Positions 1 to 9,225 of a stretch of DNA of 64,000 bases are shown here, one piece after another (position 1 is the first letter of the stretch; every line of letters starts with the position of its first letter). A program made the position numbers and the translations under genes. The notes beneath the pieces were generated by a model. The model was not told where the DNA came from and did not search any database. It saw only the letters and a list, made by a program, of their open reading frames with translations. The stretch lies in assembly GCF_003144315.1 (NCBI RefSeq), contig NZ_MPDK01000007.1:1-64000 (forward strand), read 5' to 3'. The stretch comes from Sulfoacidibacillus thermotolerans (GTDB lineage: Bacteria > Bacillota > Bacilli > Alicyclobacillales > SLC66).

Positions 1-69
1 CCGCCGTATGCGGACCCGCATGTACGGTGGTGTGAGAGGTCGGGGGCTAGCCGCCCCCTCCTACTCGAT
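1..69 (+). mobile_element. Group II intron 3' end (domains V and VI), cut by the window edge
   Basis: The first bases fold as a domain V-like hairpin: CCGTA at about 4-8 pairs with TACGG at about 22-26 around an inner GCG/CGC stem. A domain VI-like hairpin follows, with GGGGGC (42-47) pairing to GCCCCC (53-58), and then the tail CTACTCGAT. The phrase GTGTGAGAGG followed by a C/G-rich hairpin and CTACTCGAT is the usual 3' end of bacterial group II introns (known family pattern). The reverse-transcriptase ORF would lie left of the window. The domain V apical loop reads GACC by eye instead of a GNRA loop, so the copy may be divergent. The exact 3' splice site (69 or 70) is inferred. Confidence 0.75.
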
Positions 70-289
70 CATTTTTTAAAAGAACAGCCTTGCTTAGTAG
101 GAAGATTTATTTTCTACATAAAATCGTAATTCTTTGTCCATTTAATTTGCGATTTTGTTATAAATGTTATAAAAATGTTTGAGACACTCTGATGAAAACC
201 CTTAACTTCCTGTCAGGCGCATAGTAAAGTTGATACTATCAGGCCTTGTTCTATAGAGAAGGAGCGACAGGAAGAAGAGGTGAATCAAA
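70..289. other. Intergenic region, AT-rich, probable promoter area
   Basis: This 220-base gap between the intron tail and the first gene holds no convincing ORF. It is AT-rich. A weak -35/-10 pair (TTGCGA near 148, TAAAAA about 17 bases further) is possible but not persuasive. The ribosome site GAAGAGG (274-280) serves the next gene. Confidence 0.3.
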
Positions 290-1408
290 ATGGGAAGTAT
301 GGGGGCGAGTTCGCAACCTATTTCTGGAGTAGCAAAGTTTTATTTACTAATGGAGCAACAGTTTTTTATTCTTCTAGCAGTCATTTCAATCATTCTTACA
401 ATTTATGTATTATGGCGAATGGTCGGTGTATCAAATTCATCAGATAAAACCCAAAGGCAAGGGGGAGTATGGTTACAAGAGGCTCAAAGTCATCGGGTAC
501 TTCGATTAGGACTCGGGTTTTTGTGGTTGGTTGATGGATTGCTACAGGCTCAACCTGCAATGAGCAATCAATTTATTTCAGGGGTCATTCAGCCGATAAG
601 CTCATCGCAACCAGCGTTTTTAGCCGCTTGGATGGAGTGGGGGAGTCGGATTTGGTCGCAACATCCTTACGCTTATGATTTATTTGCGATGTGGATTCAG
701 GTGGCTATCGGGTTGCTATTGCTATTTGGCGGAATGCGTATGTGGTCTAAGGTGGGACTTGTTTTGTCGCTTGGGTGGGGTCTTATTGTCTGGATTTTTG
801 GCGAGGGATTTGGAGGATTGCTCAGTGGCAGTGCTACCTGGTTGTCTGGAGCTCCTGGATCTGTAGTATTTTATTTGATTGCAGCTGGGTTGTTGCTCCT
901 GCCAAACGAGTGGTGGGAGAGTGCGCGTTTGCGTAGGCCGATGCAACGGCTAATGGGGATTTTTTGGATTCTTTTAGCCCTCCTACAAGCTTGGCCAAGT
1001 CAACTTTTTTGGACTGCGAAAGGACTCAGCGGACCAGTGCAAGCGATGGCGAGTATGCCGCAACCGCACATTTTGTCAGAGATTTTGTTTGCATTTGCGA
1101 ACGCATTGGCAGCTCATCCTGTGATTTGGAATGGACTTTTTGTTCTTATTATGACGACCCTAGGTTTTCTATTTCTCATTCGTTCCGAGTCGCATTATAC
1201 TTGGTGGCTCGCGTTTGGTTGGTTGTTTGGCACTTGGTTTTTAGGTCAGGATTTCGGTGTGTTAGGGGGACTAGGAACTGATCCGAATTCAGCGCCCCCT
1301 TTCGCGCTATTGCTGGTAGCGACTATTATTTTGCAGAAAAAGGGACCTCAAGATACAGATTTGAAAGGTTCATCGCACGTTTTTCAGCAGGGATTTTTTG
1401 CACATTGA
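290..1408 (+). CDS. Polytopic membrane protein with internal duplication (unknown function)
   Basis: A 372-aa, strongly hydrophobic protein with about eight likely membrane segments. The ATG at 290 follows GAAGAGG with a spacing of 9. The region from about residue 65 carries the block LGFLWLVDGLLQAQP, then WSQHPYAYD, then GEGFGGLLSGSATWLSGAPG. The second half repeats this plan in weaker form (LLALLQAWPSQ, AAHPVIWN, GQDFGVLGGLG), which points to a tandem duplication of a roughly 150-aa unit. I recall similar single-unit membrane proteins in Actinobacteria, but I cannot name a family or substrate; a distant DoxX-like relation is possible. The next gene, a secreted BNR lipoprotein, starts 39 bases downstream and is probably co-transcribed. 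Confidence 0.6.
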   Translation: MGSMGASSQPISGVAKFYLLMEQQFFILLAVISIILTIYVLWRMVGVSNSSDKTQRQGGVWLQEAQSHRVLRLGLGFLWLVDGLLQAQPAMSNQFISGVIQPISSSQPAFLAAWMEWGSRIWSQHPYAYDLFAMWIQVAIGLLLLFGGMRMWSKVGLVLSLGWGLIVWIFGEGFGGLLSGSATWLSGAPGSVVFYLIAAGLLLLPNEWWESARLRRPMQRLMGIFWILLALLQAWPSQLFWTAKGLSGPVQAMASMPQPHILSEILFAFANALAAHPVIWNGLFVLIMTTLGFLFLIRSESHYTWWLAFGWLFGTWFLGQDFGVLGGLGTDPNSAPPFALLLVATIILQKKGPQDTDLKGSSHVFQQGFFAH

Positions 1409-1447
1409 AAAAGTTTTAAAATGATCAATTTAAAGGAGAATCGCGAA

Positions 1448-2680
1448 GTGCAAAAACTAGGCAAGAAAAGTCTGAGTAGGTGCGGGTTATATTTGCTTCC
1501 CTTACTTAGCGTGCTGTTAACAGGCTGTGCTGCGAATGCTGTGGGTCAAAATCAGAATGGAGCACAAACGACATCGGTGACAGCGCCGATTGCGAAAGCG
1601 GTAGTGGCACCTGTATTGACCCCTGGGTTTGCAGTCGTTCACATGGTGACGGCACAGCGTGGTTTTGCACTGTATAATCAACTGCCGTATCAATTGGTGC
1701 TCGCCACAGCAAATGGCGGGACAACATGGAGAAATATTACTCCTCAAGGTATGTCTACACGCGGGGGGCTTGCGAGCTCTTTTGTTGATGCGAAGACCGT
1801 ATGGGTTGCTTTCTATCCCTTTGAGTATCAAAAAAACGCGGCTGTATTAGGAACGAGTGATGGAGGGAAGCAGTGGACGCCGACTGTCTTATCCGGGATG
1901 ATGACTCGCGATGACACAAGTCCGCTTTCAGCTCTTTCAGCGCAAACAGCATTTTTATTATCTCATTCGCGACTTTTCACAACGCAAGATGGGGGAGTGA
2001 ACTGGTCTCAAGTTTGTCAGTTTGGATCTTCCAAAGAGGATCCAAAGTTATTTGGAAACAATGGGATTCGTTTTTTCACTCCTTCACTCGGACTTCTTAC
2101 AGGAGATGGAGAACCTGGAAAAAAAGCGCCGTGGGTCTATTTGACGAGGACTGGGGGGCGCACATGGCAACCCGTTTCAGTGCCTGTTCCGTCAGCATTT
2201 ACAGGCGCACAGGCACAAACGTTACCACCTTTTTATTTCCATGGTGGAGAAATTGTACTTCCTATTCTTTTTACACAGCACACTATGCGTAATATTGTAT
2301 TCTTTCGCAGTCAGCTTCCGGTGTCAACACACTCCATTTGGAAAGTTTCTACACCCGTCGTCGTTGATGTTGCTGCTGGAAATACGACCCATGGGGTACC
2401 ACCGATGAGTTTCCTTTCTTCTCAAACAGGGTTTCTTATCGGGCAACAACATGGAAGAAACCATTTGGAACAACTCCTATATACCGAAAATGGTGGGGAG
2501 TCATGGACGCAGCTTTCAGCAAATGGGCTTTTTACAAGTGGTCAGATTACCGAGTTGGATTTTGTTTCTGCGCAAATCGGATATGCGCTTAGGCGGACTT
2601 CTAAGCAAACTGAATTGCTGTGGACACAAGATGGAGGGGCAAACTGGGAGATTAAACGTTCATCAGTGGGAAGTCCGTAG
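1448..2680 (+). CDS. Lipoprotein with BNR/Asp-box repeats (YCF48-like propeller)
   Basis: Predicted 410-aa exported lipoprotein. The start is placed at GTG 1448 because AAAGGAG (1432-1438) lies 9 bases upstream; the in-frame ATG at 1421 has no ribosome site. The N terminus has Lys/Arg, a hydrophobic stretch and a lipobox LLTGC, so the Cys should be lipidated and the protein anchored outside the membrane. At least six Asp-box motifs are visible (NGGTTW, DGGKQW, DGGVNW, TGGRTW, NGGESW, DGGANW). These typify sialidase/VPS10/YCF48-type beta-propellers. The fold call is good; the ligand is unknown. It probably forms a unit with the membrane protein before it. Confidence 0.75.
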   Translation: MQKLGKKSLSRCGLYLLPLLSVLLTGCAANAVGQNQNGAQTTSVTAPIAKAVVAPVLTPGFAVVHMVTAQRGFALYNQLPYQLVLATANGGTTWRNITPQGMSTRGGLASSFVDAKTVWVAFYPFEYQKNAAVLGTSDGGKQWTPTVLSGMMTRDDTSPLSALSAQTAFLLSHSRLFTTQDGGVNWSQVCQFGSSKEDPKLFGNNGIRFFTPSLGLLTGDGEPGKKAPWVYLTRTGGRTWQPVSVPVPSAFTGAQAQTLPPFYFHGGEIVLPILFTQHTMRNIVFFRSQLPVSTHSIWKVSTPVVVDVAAGNTTHGVPPMSFLSSQTGFLIGQQHGRNHLEQLLYTENGGESWTQLSANGLFTSGQITELDFVSAQIGYALRRTSKQTELLWTQDGGANWEIKRSSVGSP

Positions 2681-2732
2681 CGTCCATCAGGAAGACGGGA
2701 AAGCGCTATAATATCTATGGGAGGGATATGAT

Positions 2733-3185
2733 ATGGATAAGGAAATGTCAGATTTACTCGTTTTGTATAAAGCTGTACATGCTTCTGTCGATCAAATGGT
2801 AGAGGGGTTATCGGAGCAGGAGTGGCTACAAAAACCTCTGCCTAATATGAATAACGTTGCCTCAATCATCGAACACATTACGCTTGTTGAGCAAAGATTT
2901 CTCGGTTTTCTAACAGGGAAACCTGAGAATATAGATACAGGAGCACCTTTTAAAACTGACTCTTGGAATGTCGAGAAAATTAAGATGGGGTATTCTGCTG
3001 TCGCACAGCAGGTTGAACGTGCATTGAATTCTCTTACATCCGAAGAGTTAGATCAACATGCAGCGAAGCTTGGAATTGGTGACGTTAATAAACGTCAGCT
3101 AGTTGCGTATTTAATTGCGCATACGACGCATCATCGCGGACAGATTCCAATTGTAAAAAAGTTGAATGCAACTCTGTCTGCTTAA
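2733..3185 (+). CDS. DinB/YfiT-like four-helix-bundle protein
   Basis: A 150-aa soluble protein of typical DinB-superfamily length. Three conserved histidines are present in the expected places: IEHITL in helix 2 and HTTHHRG near the C terminus; they normally bind a divalent metal. Members include bacillithiol or thiol transferases and proteins of unknown activity, so no substrate is assigned. The ATG at 2733 follows GGGAGGG (2719-2725). TATAAT at about 2708 could be a -10 element. The gene ends at the shared terminator with acs. Confidence 0.75.
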   Translation: MDKEMSDLLVLYKAVHASVDQMVEGLSEQEWLQKPLPNMNNVASIIEHITLVEQRFLGFLTGKPENIDTGAPFKTDSWNVEKIKMGYSAVAQQVERALNSLTSEELDQHAAKLGIGDVNKRQLVAYLIAHTTHHRGQIPIVKKLNATLSA

Positions 3186-3208
3186 ACATTTCATGCATGT
3201 AAAGTAAA

Positions 3209-3265
3209 CACGAAAGAGACCGATTGGCATCTTGTTTCACACAAATCCAATCGGTCTCTTTCGTG
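3209..3265. terminator. Bidirectional rho-independent terminator (DinB / acs)
   Basis: A perfect 19-bp inverted repeat (arms 3209-3227 and 3247-3265) begins CACGAAAGAGACC. It has a 19-base loop and AT-rich flanks, and sits between two convergent genes. Confidence 0.85.
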
Positions 3266-3304
3266 GTTAGAAAGATTGCTAGCAAAATGTACTCGAAGAA
3301 AAAG

Positions 3305-5257
3305 CTACTCTTTATCTTGATATTGGGATTTTAATGCTTCAACGACACTTGGATCGGCAAGGGTAGTCGTATCACCAAGTGCTCGTCCTTCCGCAATATC
3401 GCGCAAAAGGCGGCGCATGATCTTCGCACTACGTGTTTTTGGCAGTTCCGCGGCAAACAGAATTTCTTCTGGACGAGCCATGGCGCCAATTTTTTCGACT
3501 ACATGCTGCTTTAATTCGGCGATGAGCGCGTCGGATGTGGATACCCCTTCTTTGACTGTAACAAAGGCGGTGATCGCTTGACCCTTGACTTCATGTGCGC
3601 GACCAATCACTGCCGCTTCTGCGACTGCAGGATGATCTACAAGCGCACTTTCAACTTCCATTGTACCGATGCGATGTCCAGAGACGTTAATGACATCATC
3701 AATACGACCGAGTATCCAAATATACTGGTCTTCATCTAAATGTGCTCCGTCACCAGGTAAATAGATGCCAGGAAGTTGTCCGAAGTACGTCTTTTGAAAC
3801 CGCTCATCGTCGCGCCAGACAGTGCGCAACATCGATGGCCATGGTTTTGTGATGACGAGATAGCCTCCGTGGCCTGGAGCAACGGATTGACCATTTTCAT
3901 CGACAACATCAACACTGATGCCAGGTACAGCTTTTGTTGCAGAACCTGGTTTGGTTGCAAGTAAACCAGGTAATGGAGCGATCATCGCGCATCCTGTCTC
4001 CGTTTGCCACCAAGTGTCAACAATAGGGCAACGTCCCCGCCCGACGTATTCGTGATACCACATCCAGGCCTCGGGATTGATAGGTTCACCCACGGTTCCC
4101 ATCAGGCGCAAGCTAGAAAGATCATGTCCCATGGGAATGTCGTGACCCCATTTCATAAAAGTGCGAATAGAAGTTGGTGCGGTATAGAAAATCGTCACGC
4201 CATACTTTTCGATAATTTCCCAAAAGCGATGCCGATTCGGCCAATCAGGTGCACCTTCATACATAACAAGGGTTGTGCCGGCAGAGAGCGGACCATAGAC
4301 GATATACGTATGTCCGGTAATCCAGCCAATGTCAGCCGTGCACCAGAAAACATCTTCATCTTTAATGTCAAATACGGAACGCATAGAAGTATTAGCTCCG
4401 ACAAGATAGCCCGCAGTACTATGTACAATACCTTTCGGTTTGCCTGTCGTACCAGAAGTATAGAGAATAAACAGCGTGTCTTCTGCATTCATAGGTTCTG
4501 GCGCAAATGGTGTATGCGGCATCGTGGCGATCAACTCATGCCAATAAACGTCTCGGCCTTCTACCATAGATGACTGTGCATTTTCTCCGACGCGTTGCAC
4601 GACGACAACTTTCTCTACGGAGGTGTCAACGACGGCTTGGTCCGCATTTTGCTTAAGTGGCACTAGTCCTCCTCTACGCCATCCAGCATCTGCTGTAATG
4701 AGAATCTTCGCATCCGCATCGACGATTCGATCTTTTAGCGAGGCAGCAGAAAAACCGCCAAATACAACGGTGTGAATCGCCCCCACCTTCGCGCAGGCGA
4801 GCATTGCAATGGGCAATTCGGGAATCATAGGTAGATAGATAGCGACGCGATCCCCTTTTTTGACTCCGAGTTGCCGTAACATATGAGCAGCTTTGTCTAC
4901 TTCGCGCCCGAGCATATCGTAAGTGAACACCTTACTGTCGCCAGGCTCACCTTCCCAAATAATTGCAGCTTTGTTTTTTCGGTTTGTTTCTCGGTGGCGA
5001 TCGACAGCATTATAGGCGGCATTTAGCGTCCCGTCAGAAAACCACTTTGCGTGTGGAGCTTCCCATTCTAAAATTTTGGAAAATGGCTGTTGCCAAGATA
5101 AGTATTGCGCCTGTTGCGCCCAGTAGTGCTCAGGATCCTCAGCAGCACTTTGGTAAATACTTTCATCTTTAAAATTAGCCTGTGCTCGAAATGTTTCGTC
5201 AGGAGGGAAAATTCGGTGTTCTCGGAGTAGTGTATCTAGGCGATCTGCTTCAGTCAT
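3305..5257 (-). CDS. acsA: Acetyl-CoA synthetase (AMP-forming)
   Basis: A 650-aa enzyme converting acetate, ATP and CoA into acetyl-CoA, AMP and PPi in the cytoplasm. It has the adenylate-forming signature [11 protein letters not shown], the motif DTWWQTETG, the hinge region [16 protein letters not shown] and the C-terminal [11 protein letters not shown]; that Lys is the one reversibly acetylated in the family. Length is normal for Acs. The ATG at 5257 is preceded by AAGGAGGTCACCCG, a textbook ribosome site. Together with isocitrate lyase and citrate synthase in this window it supports growth on acetate. A cre-like site and a promoter lie upstream (separate entries), so CcpA control is likely. 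Confidence 0.95.
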   Translation of the reverse strand: MTEADRLDTLLREHRIFPPDETFRAQANFKDESIYQSAAEDPEHYWAQQAQYLSWQQPFSKILEWEAPHAKWFSDGTLNAAYNAVDRHRETNRKNKAAIIWEGEPGDSKVFTYDMLGREVDKAAHMLRQLGVKKGDRVAIYLPMIPELPIAMLACAKVGAIHTVVFGGFSAASLKDRIVDADAKILITADAGWRRGGLVPLKQNADQAVVDTSVEKVVVVQRVGENAQSSMVEGRDVYWHELIATMPHTPFAPEPMNAEDTLFILYTSGTTGKPKGIVHSTAGYLVGANTSMRSVFDIKDEDVFWCTADIGWITGHTYIVYGPLSAGTTLVMYEGAPDWPNRHRFWEIIEKYGVTIFYTAPTSIRTFMKWGHDIPMGHDLSSLRLMGTVGEPINPEAWMWYHEYVGRGRCPIVDTWWQTETGCAMIAPLPGLLATKPGSATKAVPGISVDVVDENGQSVAPGHGGYLVITKPWPSMLRTVWRDDERFQKTYFGQLPGIYLPGDGAHLDEDQYIWILGRIDDVINVSGHRIGTMEVESALVDHPAVAEAAVIGRAHEVKGQAITAFVTVKEGVSTSDALIAELKQHVVEKIGAMARPEEILFAAELPKTRSAKIMRRLLRDIAEGRALGDTTTLADPSVVEALKSQYQDKE

Positions 5258-5297
5258 CGGGTGACCTCCTTCTAATGAATGAAAGAATAACAGGAAA

Positions 5298-5311
5298 CGA
5301 AATCGCTTACA
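5298..5311 (-). promoter_or_regulatory. cre-like CcpA site downstream of the acs promoter
   Basis: On the minus strand the 14 bases read TGTAAGCGATTTCG. This fits the cre consensus TGWNANCGNTNWCA except for the last base. It lies about +19 to +32 from the inferred start, a typical road-block position. B. subtilis acsA is known to be under CcpA control. Confidence 0.55.
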
Positions 5312-5336
5312 GAGATCTTTTCCTTTACTTGAACAC

Positions 5337-5364
5337 AGTATAACACATGTGGTTTTCTTGTACA
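5337..5364 (-). promoter_or_regulatory. acs promoter (sigma-A type, extended -10)
   Basis: The minus strand carries TGTACA (5359-5364), a 16-base spacer and TATACT (5337-5342) preceded by TGT, giving an extended -10. Transcription would start near 5330. Confidence 0.55.
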
Positions 5365-5432
5365 GCGTTATCCCCTATACTCTACAGTAACAGGACAGGA
5401 ATTACGAGAGACATCACAAGGGGGAATATGAT

Positions 5433-6911
5433 TTGTTCGCATTTCCAGATCTTTCGATACCCTTGCGCGAATTTTTGCAGCGAGGACTCGTGATTAGTCC
5501 ATGGTTAGTGGGACTTGATATTCCGAATCGTTTTGATGTAGAGATCTTTGAGTTTTTAGATAGTGAATCGAGATCCTTTGCTGCCGTTTATTGGACAGAT
5601 GAAGAGCGGATTCGTGCTTTTCAAGACCTTCCTGTCGCCGATCGCCTTGCGCGGACGGCAATCTATGAAATTACCGCGTCTACAGCAGTTTCGCTTGCGC
5701 ACCAGTGGTTGGGGCAGGTTGCAGTTACTCTTGATCTGGCACGCAAGGCTTTTGAACTGATGGAGCAGTTTGTCAGTGACTATGGCTTTGCAACCCTCAT
5801 TCAAATCTACTCTATGGTGACAAGTTATGAAAATCAACATGCACTCGAATATTATGGCTGTATTCCAGAGCGTGATTTTGTAACAGGTGCCTGGCACAGG
5901 CCGTGGGTAGATTATTCCTTAAGCGATGAGCTATTATTTGGCGTGTTTGTCGGCAACTATCAGATTGTCATGAAAGAGGGCAAACGCTGTGTGCTGATCA
6001 CTAATCAGGGGCGTAGTATGTTGCGTATGACAGAGAAAATTCTTGAAGAGACGGGTTATTTGGCTACACGGATTCGACAGATTCACATCTCAAGATTCAA
6101 CTTATACTTTGATTACGATAAAGTGGCGCAAGAAATATGGCCCGATTTTGCAAATTTACGTCAGCGATTTCTGGATTTTGCACATGTTTTGCCAAGGACG
6201 ACTGTTCTTGAATTGGGATGTGCAGATGGGATTTTTACATTTGAGGGTGGCCTTGCCAAACAAATCGGGCCGGAAGGACAGTTATTTGCAATTGACCCTT
6301 CTTCTGGGATGATTGCGCGAGCAGAAACAAAACGGCAAAGACTTTCCGCTAACTGGGTAAGCTTTGTGAAGGCTTCCGCAGAGCAGTTGCCGTTCGCTGA
6401 CCACACGTTCGATGCTGCCATAGGTATTGGATTCTTACATTTTACAGACATGCCAGTAGCGCTTAAGGAAATCTATCGCGTGACACGAGCTGGAGGCGTT
6501 GTAGCGAGTGTCCATCCAACCTATTTTAACCCGTGGGATGTTCCGTTTTTTCGCGAGTGGTTTGAACCTGTGTTGTGCTCGGCTGAAAAGCGCAGTGAAA
6601 AATTCCCACGCAGTTATCTAGAACAGCCAGATATCATTATAGAGCGTTTTTTGAATGCAGGATTCGTACATGTAGAGTGGGTTAACTATGGATTTCCTAC
6701 AAGGTTTTTTGACCCCGTAAAAGTCATTGAGAACTTTATTTTTGGAGTGGGTTGGTTTCAAGAAGAATTGGCGACACTTCCCTGGAAAGCAAGGCAGGAT
6801 TTGATTTTGGAATTAAAAGAACGAGGACGCCGTGTGTGTGAACAGTTTCCAGAGGAAGTTCGGCTGCTCTTCTTCCCGAATCAAATGGTGAGGGCCAAAA
6901 AACCGTTATAA
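5433..6911 (+). CDS. Class I SAM-dependent methyltransferase with an unrecognised N-terminal domain
   Basis: A 492-aa protein started by TTG at 5433, with AAGGGGGAA (about 5418-5426) just upstream; an ATG at 5428 is out of frame. The region from about residue 265 to 375 is a methyltransferase-11 type Rossmann domain. It has motif I VLELGCADG, the acidic loop AIDPSS, ASAEQLPFADHTFDAAIG and the post-motif VTRAGG. About 260 residues before it match no family I recognise; they are mostly helical by eye and contain FELMEQF and YYGCIPERDF. The last 120 residues are alpha/beta. Substrate unknown. It stands alone between acs (divergent) and the fix operon. Confidence 0.7.
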   Translation: MFAFPDLSIPLREFLQRGLVISPWLVGLDIPNRFDVEIFEFLDSESRSFAAVYWTDEERIRAFQDLPVADRLARTAIYEITASTAVSLAHQWLGQVAVTLDLARKAFELMEQFVSDYGFATLIQIYSMVTSYENQHALEYYGCIPERDFVTGAWHRPWVDYSLSDELLFGVFVGNYQIVMKEGKRCVLITNQGRSMLRMTEKILEETGYLATRIRQIHISRFNLYFDYDKVAQEIWPDFANLRQRFLDFAHVLPRTTVLELGCADGIFTFEGGLAKQIGPEGQLFAIDPSSGMIARAETKRQRLSANWVSFVKASAEQLPFADHTFDAAIGIGFLHFTDMPVALKEIYRVTRAGGVVASVHPTYFNPWDVPFFREWFEPVLCSAEKRSEKFPRSYLEQPDIIIERFLNAGFVHVEWVNYGFPTRFFDPVKVIENFIFGVGWFQEELATLPWKARQDLILELKERGRRVCEQFPEEVRLLFFPNQMVRAKKPL

Positions 6912-6925
6912 AAGTGATTGAAAGT

Positions 6926-6956
6926 GAGCAGCCAGCTGAATGTTGGCTGTCTTTTT
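6926..6956 (+). terminator. Rho-independent terminator after the methyltransferase gene
   Basis: CAGCCA (6929-6934) pairs with TGGCTG (6944-6949), followed by TCTTTTTATT. It is a short stem with a clear T-run. Confidence 0.6.
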
Positions 6957-7185
6957 ATTGCTCTATGTGCTTTCTCATTTTTTCAGTTAGTGTATCGAGA
7001 GTGTGGTTCATCAGAGTACTGACAATCGCACATTCATTTCTTTTTCATATAGATAGAATGCTATGAGTTGTAAATGTGTATTGCCAAAAAGCGAGAATCA
7101 GAGTACGCTAAAAAGAGGATTTTAAAAGTTCGCAATTTTTGTCCTGTTGCATGTGAAAAATGGTGCAAATTATGGGGGTGTGCGT

Positions 7186-8016
7186 ATGCACATAGTAGTC
7201 TGTATTAAGCAAGTCCCAGATAGCCGTGAAATCCGTATTGATCCGAACACAAATACACTCGTTCGGCAAGGGGTCCCGGCAATTGTAAATTACTATGACT
7301 TGCATGGATTAGAAGAAGCGTTGAGATTTAAGGACGAGGTAGGTGCGCGCGTAACGGTGATTTCCATGGGGCCACCCTCTGCGGAGAAAGCGCTGCGCCA
7401 GTGTATTGCGATGGGGGCAGATGAAGCGGTGCTCGTGAGTGATCGCGCGTTTGCAGGTGCCGACACGTTAGCTACGTCCTATGTTGTAGCGCTTACAGTG
7501 GAAAAAGTGGCGGAAGAATTTGGACCGGTTGACGTGGTTTTTTGTGGAAAACAGACACTCGATGGCGATACGGGTCAAGTAGGTCCTGGTGTTGCTTGTC
7601 GTCTAGACTACGATCAATTGACGTATGTAGAAAAAGTGGTTGATATTAATGAGCAAAGTCGCACCATCACGGTCCATCGTCATTTGGAAGATGGAGTAGA
7701 GGTTGTGCAGACGCAGTTGCCGGTTTTGCTTACAGTGTTAGCTGAGTTAAATAAACCGCGACGCGCTAGTTTGCCAGGTGTTTTACGGGCGGCGCGCTAC
7801 AAGCCGATCGTCTGGTCGACGAATGACTTTTCGAACATCGATCGCACAAAGATTGGGTTAAAAGGATCGCCCACGATTGTTTCAAAGACTTGGGTACCCG
7901 AACCGCGCAAAGTCAACACTGAGATGATCGAGGGGCCGACGCCACAAGCTATTGCGGCAGAGGTGACCAAGCGGTTATGGAGTAGTGAAGCTGCGAGTCG
8001 GCTTGGATGGTCCTAG
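7186..8016 (+). CDS. fixA: Electron transfer flavoprotein beta subunit, FixA type
   Basis: A 276-aa EtfB-family protein and first gene of fixABCX. The start is ATG 7186, where the family N terminus MHIVVCIKQVPDS begins and GGGGGTG lies close upstream; the in-frame TTG at 7147 is rejected. The AMP/FAD-binding features are present (DLHGLEEALRFKD, MGADEAVLVSD, DGDTGQVGPGVA). In the characterised FixABCX/EtfABCX complexes FixA and FixB hold the bifurcating FAD, which takes electrons from NADH (known family biochemistry). The operon follows without large gaps; a possible TTGCCA/TACGCT promoter lies near 7080-7110. Confidence 0.9.
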   Translation: MHIVVCIKQVPDSREIRIDPNTNTLVRQGVPAIVNYYDLHGLEEALRFKDEVGARVTVISMGPPSAEKALRQCIAMGADEAVLVSDRAFAGADTLATSYVVALTVEKVAEEFGPVDVVFCGKQTLDGDTGQVGPGVACRLDYDQLTYVEKVVDINEQSRTITVHRHLEDGVEVVQTQLPVLLTVLAELNKPRRASLPGVLRAARYKPIVWSTNDFSNIDRTKIGLKGSPTIVSKTWVPEPRKVNTEMIEGPTPQAIAAEVTKRLWSSEAASRLGWS

Positions 8017-8031
8017 TTTGGAGGGATAACG

Positions 8032-9147
8032 ATGAGCGAAACAAAAGAGACAACAGAAGCGTTGACAGAAGGTGCAACTCCAGGGAAAAAACAAGCAGTG
8101 TCAAAAGACGTGCTGCCAGGACGAGAATGGTCTGACTATGAGGGGATTCTCATTGTGGTTGAACAAAGGGGAGGGGTCGCAAAGAAAGTTTCTTGGCAGC
8201 TACTTGGTGAAGGGCGCAGACTTGCAGATAAATTACACACACATTTGTCTGCACTTGTGATCGGTTCAAATGTCAGTGCACTTGCAAAAGAAGCCATTTA
8301 TCGCGGGGCGGACAAAGTGTATTTGTGCGATTCCAAAGAATTGGAGAACTATCGCACCAGACCCTATAGCAAAGTATGTTTATCTGTTATTCGCGAATAT
8401 AAGCCAGAAATCGTTTTGATGGGGGCCACTTATACGGGACGGGATTTGGCTGGCGCCATTGCCACACATCTGCCGACCGGGCTTACCGCGGACTGTACAC
8501 AGCTCGATGTTGACGAGAATCGATTACTTTTAGCCAGTCGACCAGCATTTTCAGAAAAGATGCTCGCGACTATTCTTTGCAAACAGTATAAACCGCAGAT
8601 GGCGACTGCTCGGTCGGGGGTATTTCTTGCACTACCACTTGATCCGACACGTACCGGTGAGATTATCTCCGTTTCGCCGCAGATGCCAGAAGAGGAAATT
8701 GTGACGCAGGTTCTCGATTTTCTTGAGCAGACGGAACGAGTTAGTTTAGAGGATCAAGAGATCATTGTTGCTGGCGGGCGCGGACTTGGTGGCCCCGAAG
8801 GATTTGCGCTACTTCAGGAACTTGCTGATGCGCTTGGGGGTGTCGTAGGCGCTTCGCGCGCAGCAGTGGACGCAGGGTGGATTAGTCATGATCATCAAGT
8901 AGGTCAGACAGGTTCCACAGTTCGACCTAAGTTGTATTTTGCGATTGGTATTTCAGGTGCTGTGCAGCACGTCGTGGGCATGCAGAATGCGGATATGATC
9001 GTCGCGATTAACAGAGATGCAAACGCGCCCATATTTAAAGTAGCCCACCTTGGGATTGTCGGGGATTTATTCACATTAGTGCCTGCGTTAACGGAGGCGA
9101 TTAAAGCGCAAAAAGGAAATTCTACTAGTGTACCCATTGCGCTGTAG
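8032..9147 (+). CDS. fixB: Electron transfer flavoprotein alpha subunit, FixB type
   Basis: A 371-aa EtfA-family protein 15 bases after fixA. The C-terminal FAD domain is clear: GGRGLGGPEGF, GASRAAVDAGW, QVGQTGSTVRP, GISGAVQHVVG and NRDANAPIF. An N-terminal extension of about 35 residues, rich in Glu, Thr and Lys, precedes the Rossmann-like start WSDYEGILIVVE. FixB pairs with FixA to bind FAD and pass electrons to FixC/FixX. GGAGGGATAACG directly before ATG 8032 sets the start. Confidence 0.9.
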   Translation: MSETKETTEALTEGATPGKKQAVSKDVLPGREWSDYEGILIVVEQRGGVAKKVSWQLLGEGRRLADKLHTHLSALVIGSNVSALAKEAIYRGADKVYLCDSKELENYRTRPYSKVCLSVIREYKPEIVLMGATYTGRDLAGAIATHLPTGLTADCTQLDVDENRLLLASRPAFSEKMLATILCKQYKPQMATARSGVFLALPLDPTRTGEIISVSPQMPEEEIVTQVLDFLEQTERVSLEDQEIIVAGGRGLGGPEGFALLQELADALGGVVGASRAAVDAGWISHDHQVGQTGSTVRPKLYFAIGISGAVQHVVGMQNADMIVAINRDANAPIFKVAHLGIVGDLFTLVPALTEAIKAQKGNSTSVPIAL

Positions 9148-9225
9148 AAGCACTTGAATGTATATGTGGAAAAGTTGCGAAATGGTTATTTCGGTTGCGC
9201 TGGATCTAATGAGGAGAGGATTTTA

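Noticed and set aside
4004-4573. 189-codon open frame antisense to acs
   Set aside because: No ribosome site or family features. It mirrors the codon pattern of acs on the other strand.
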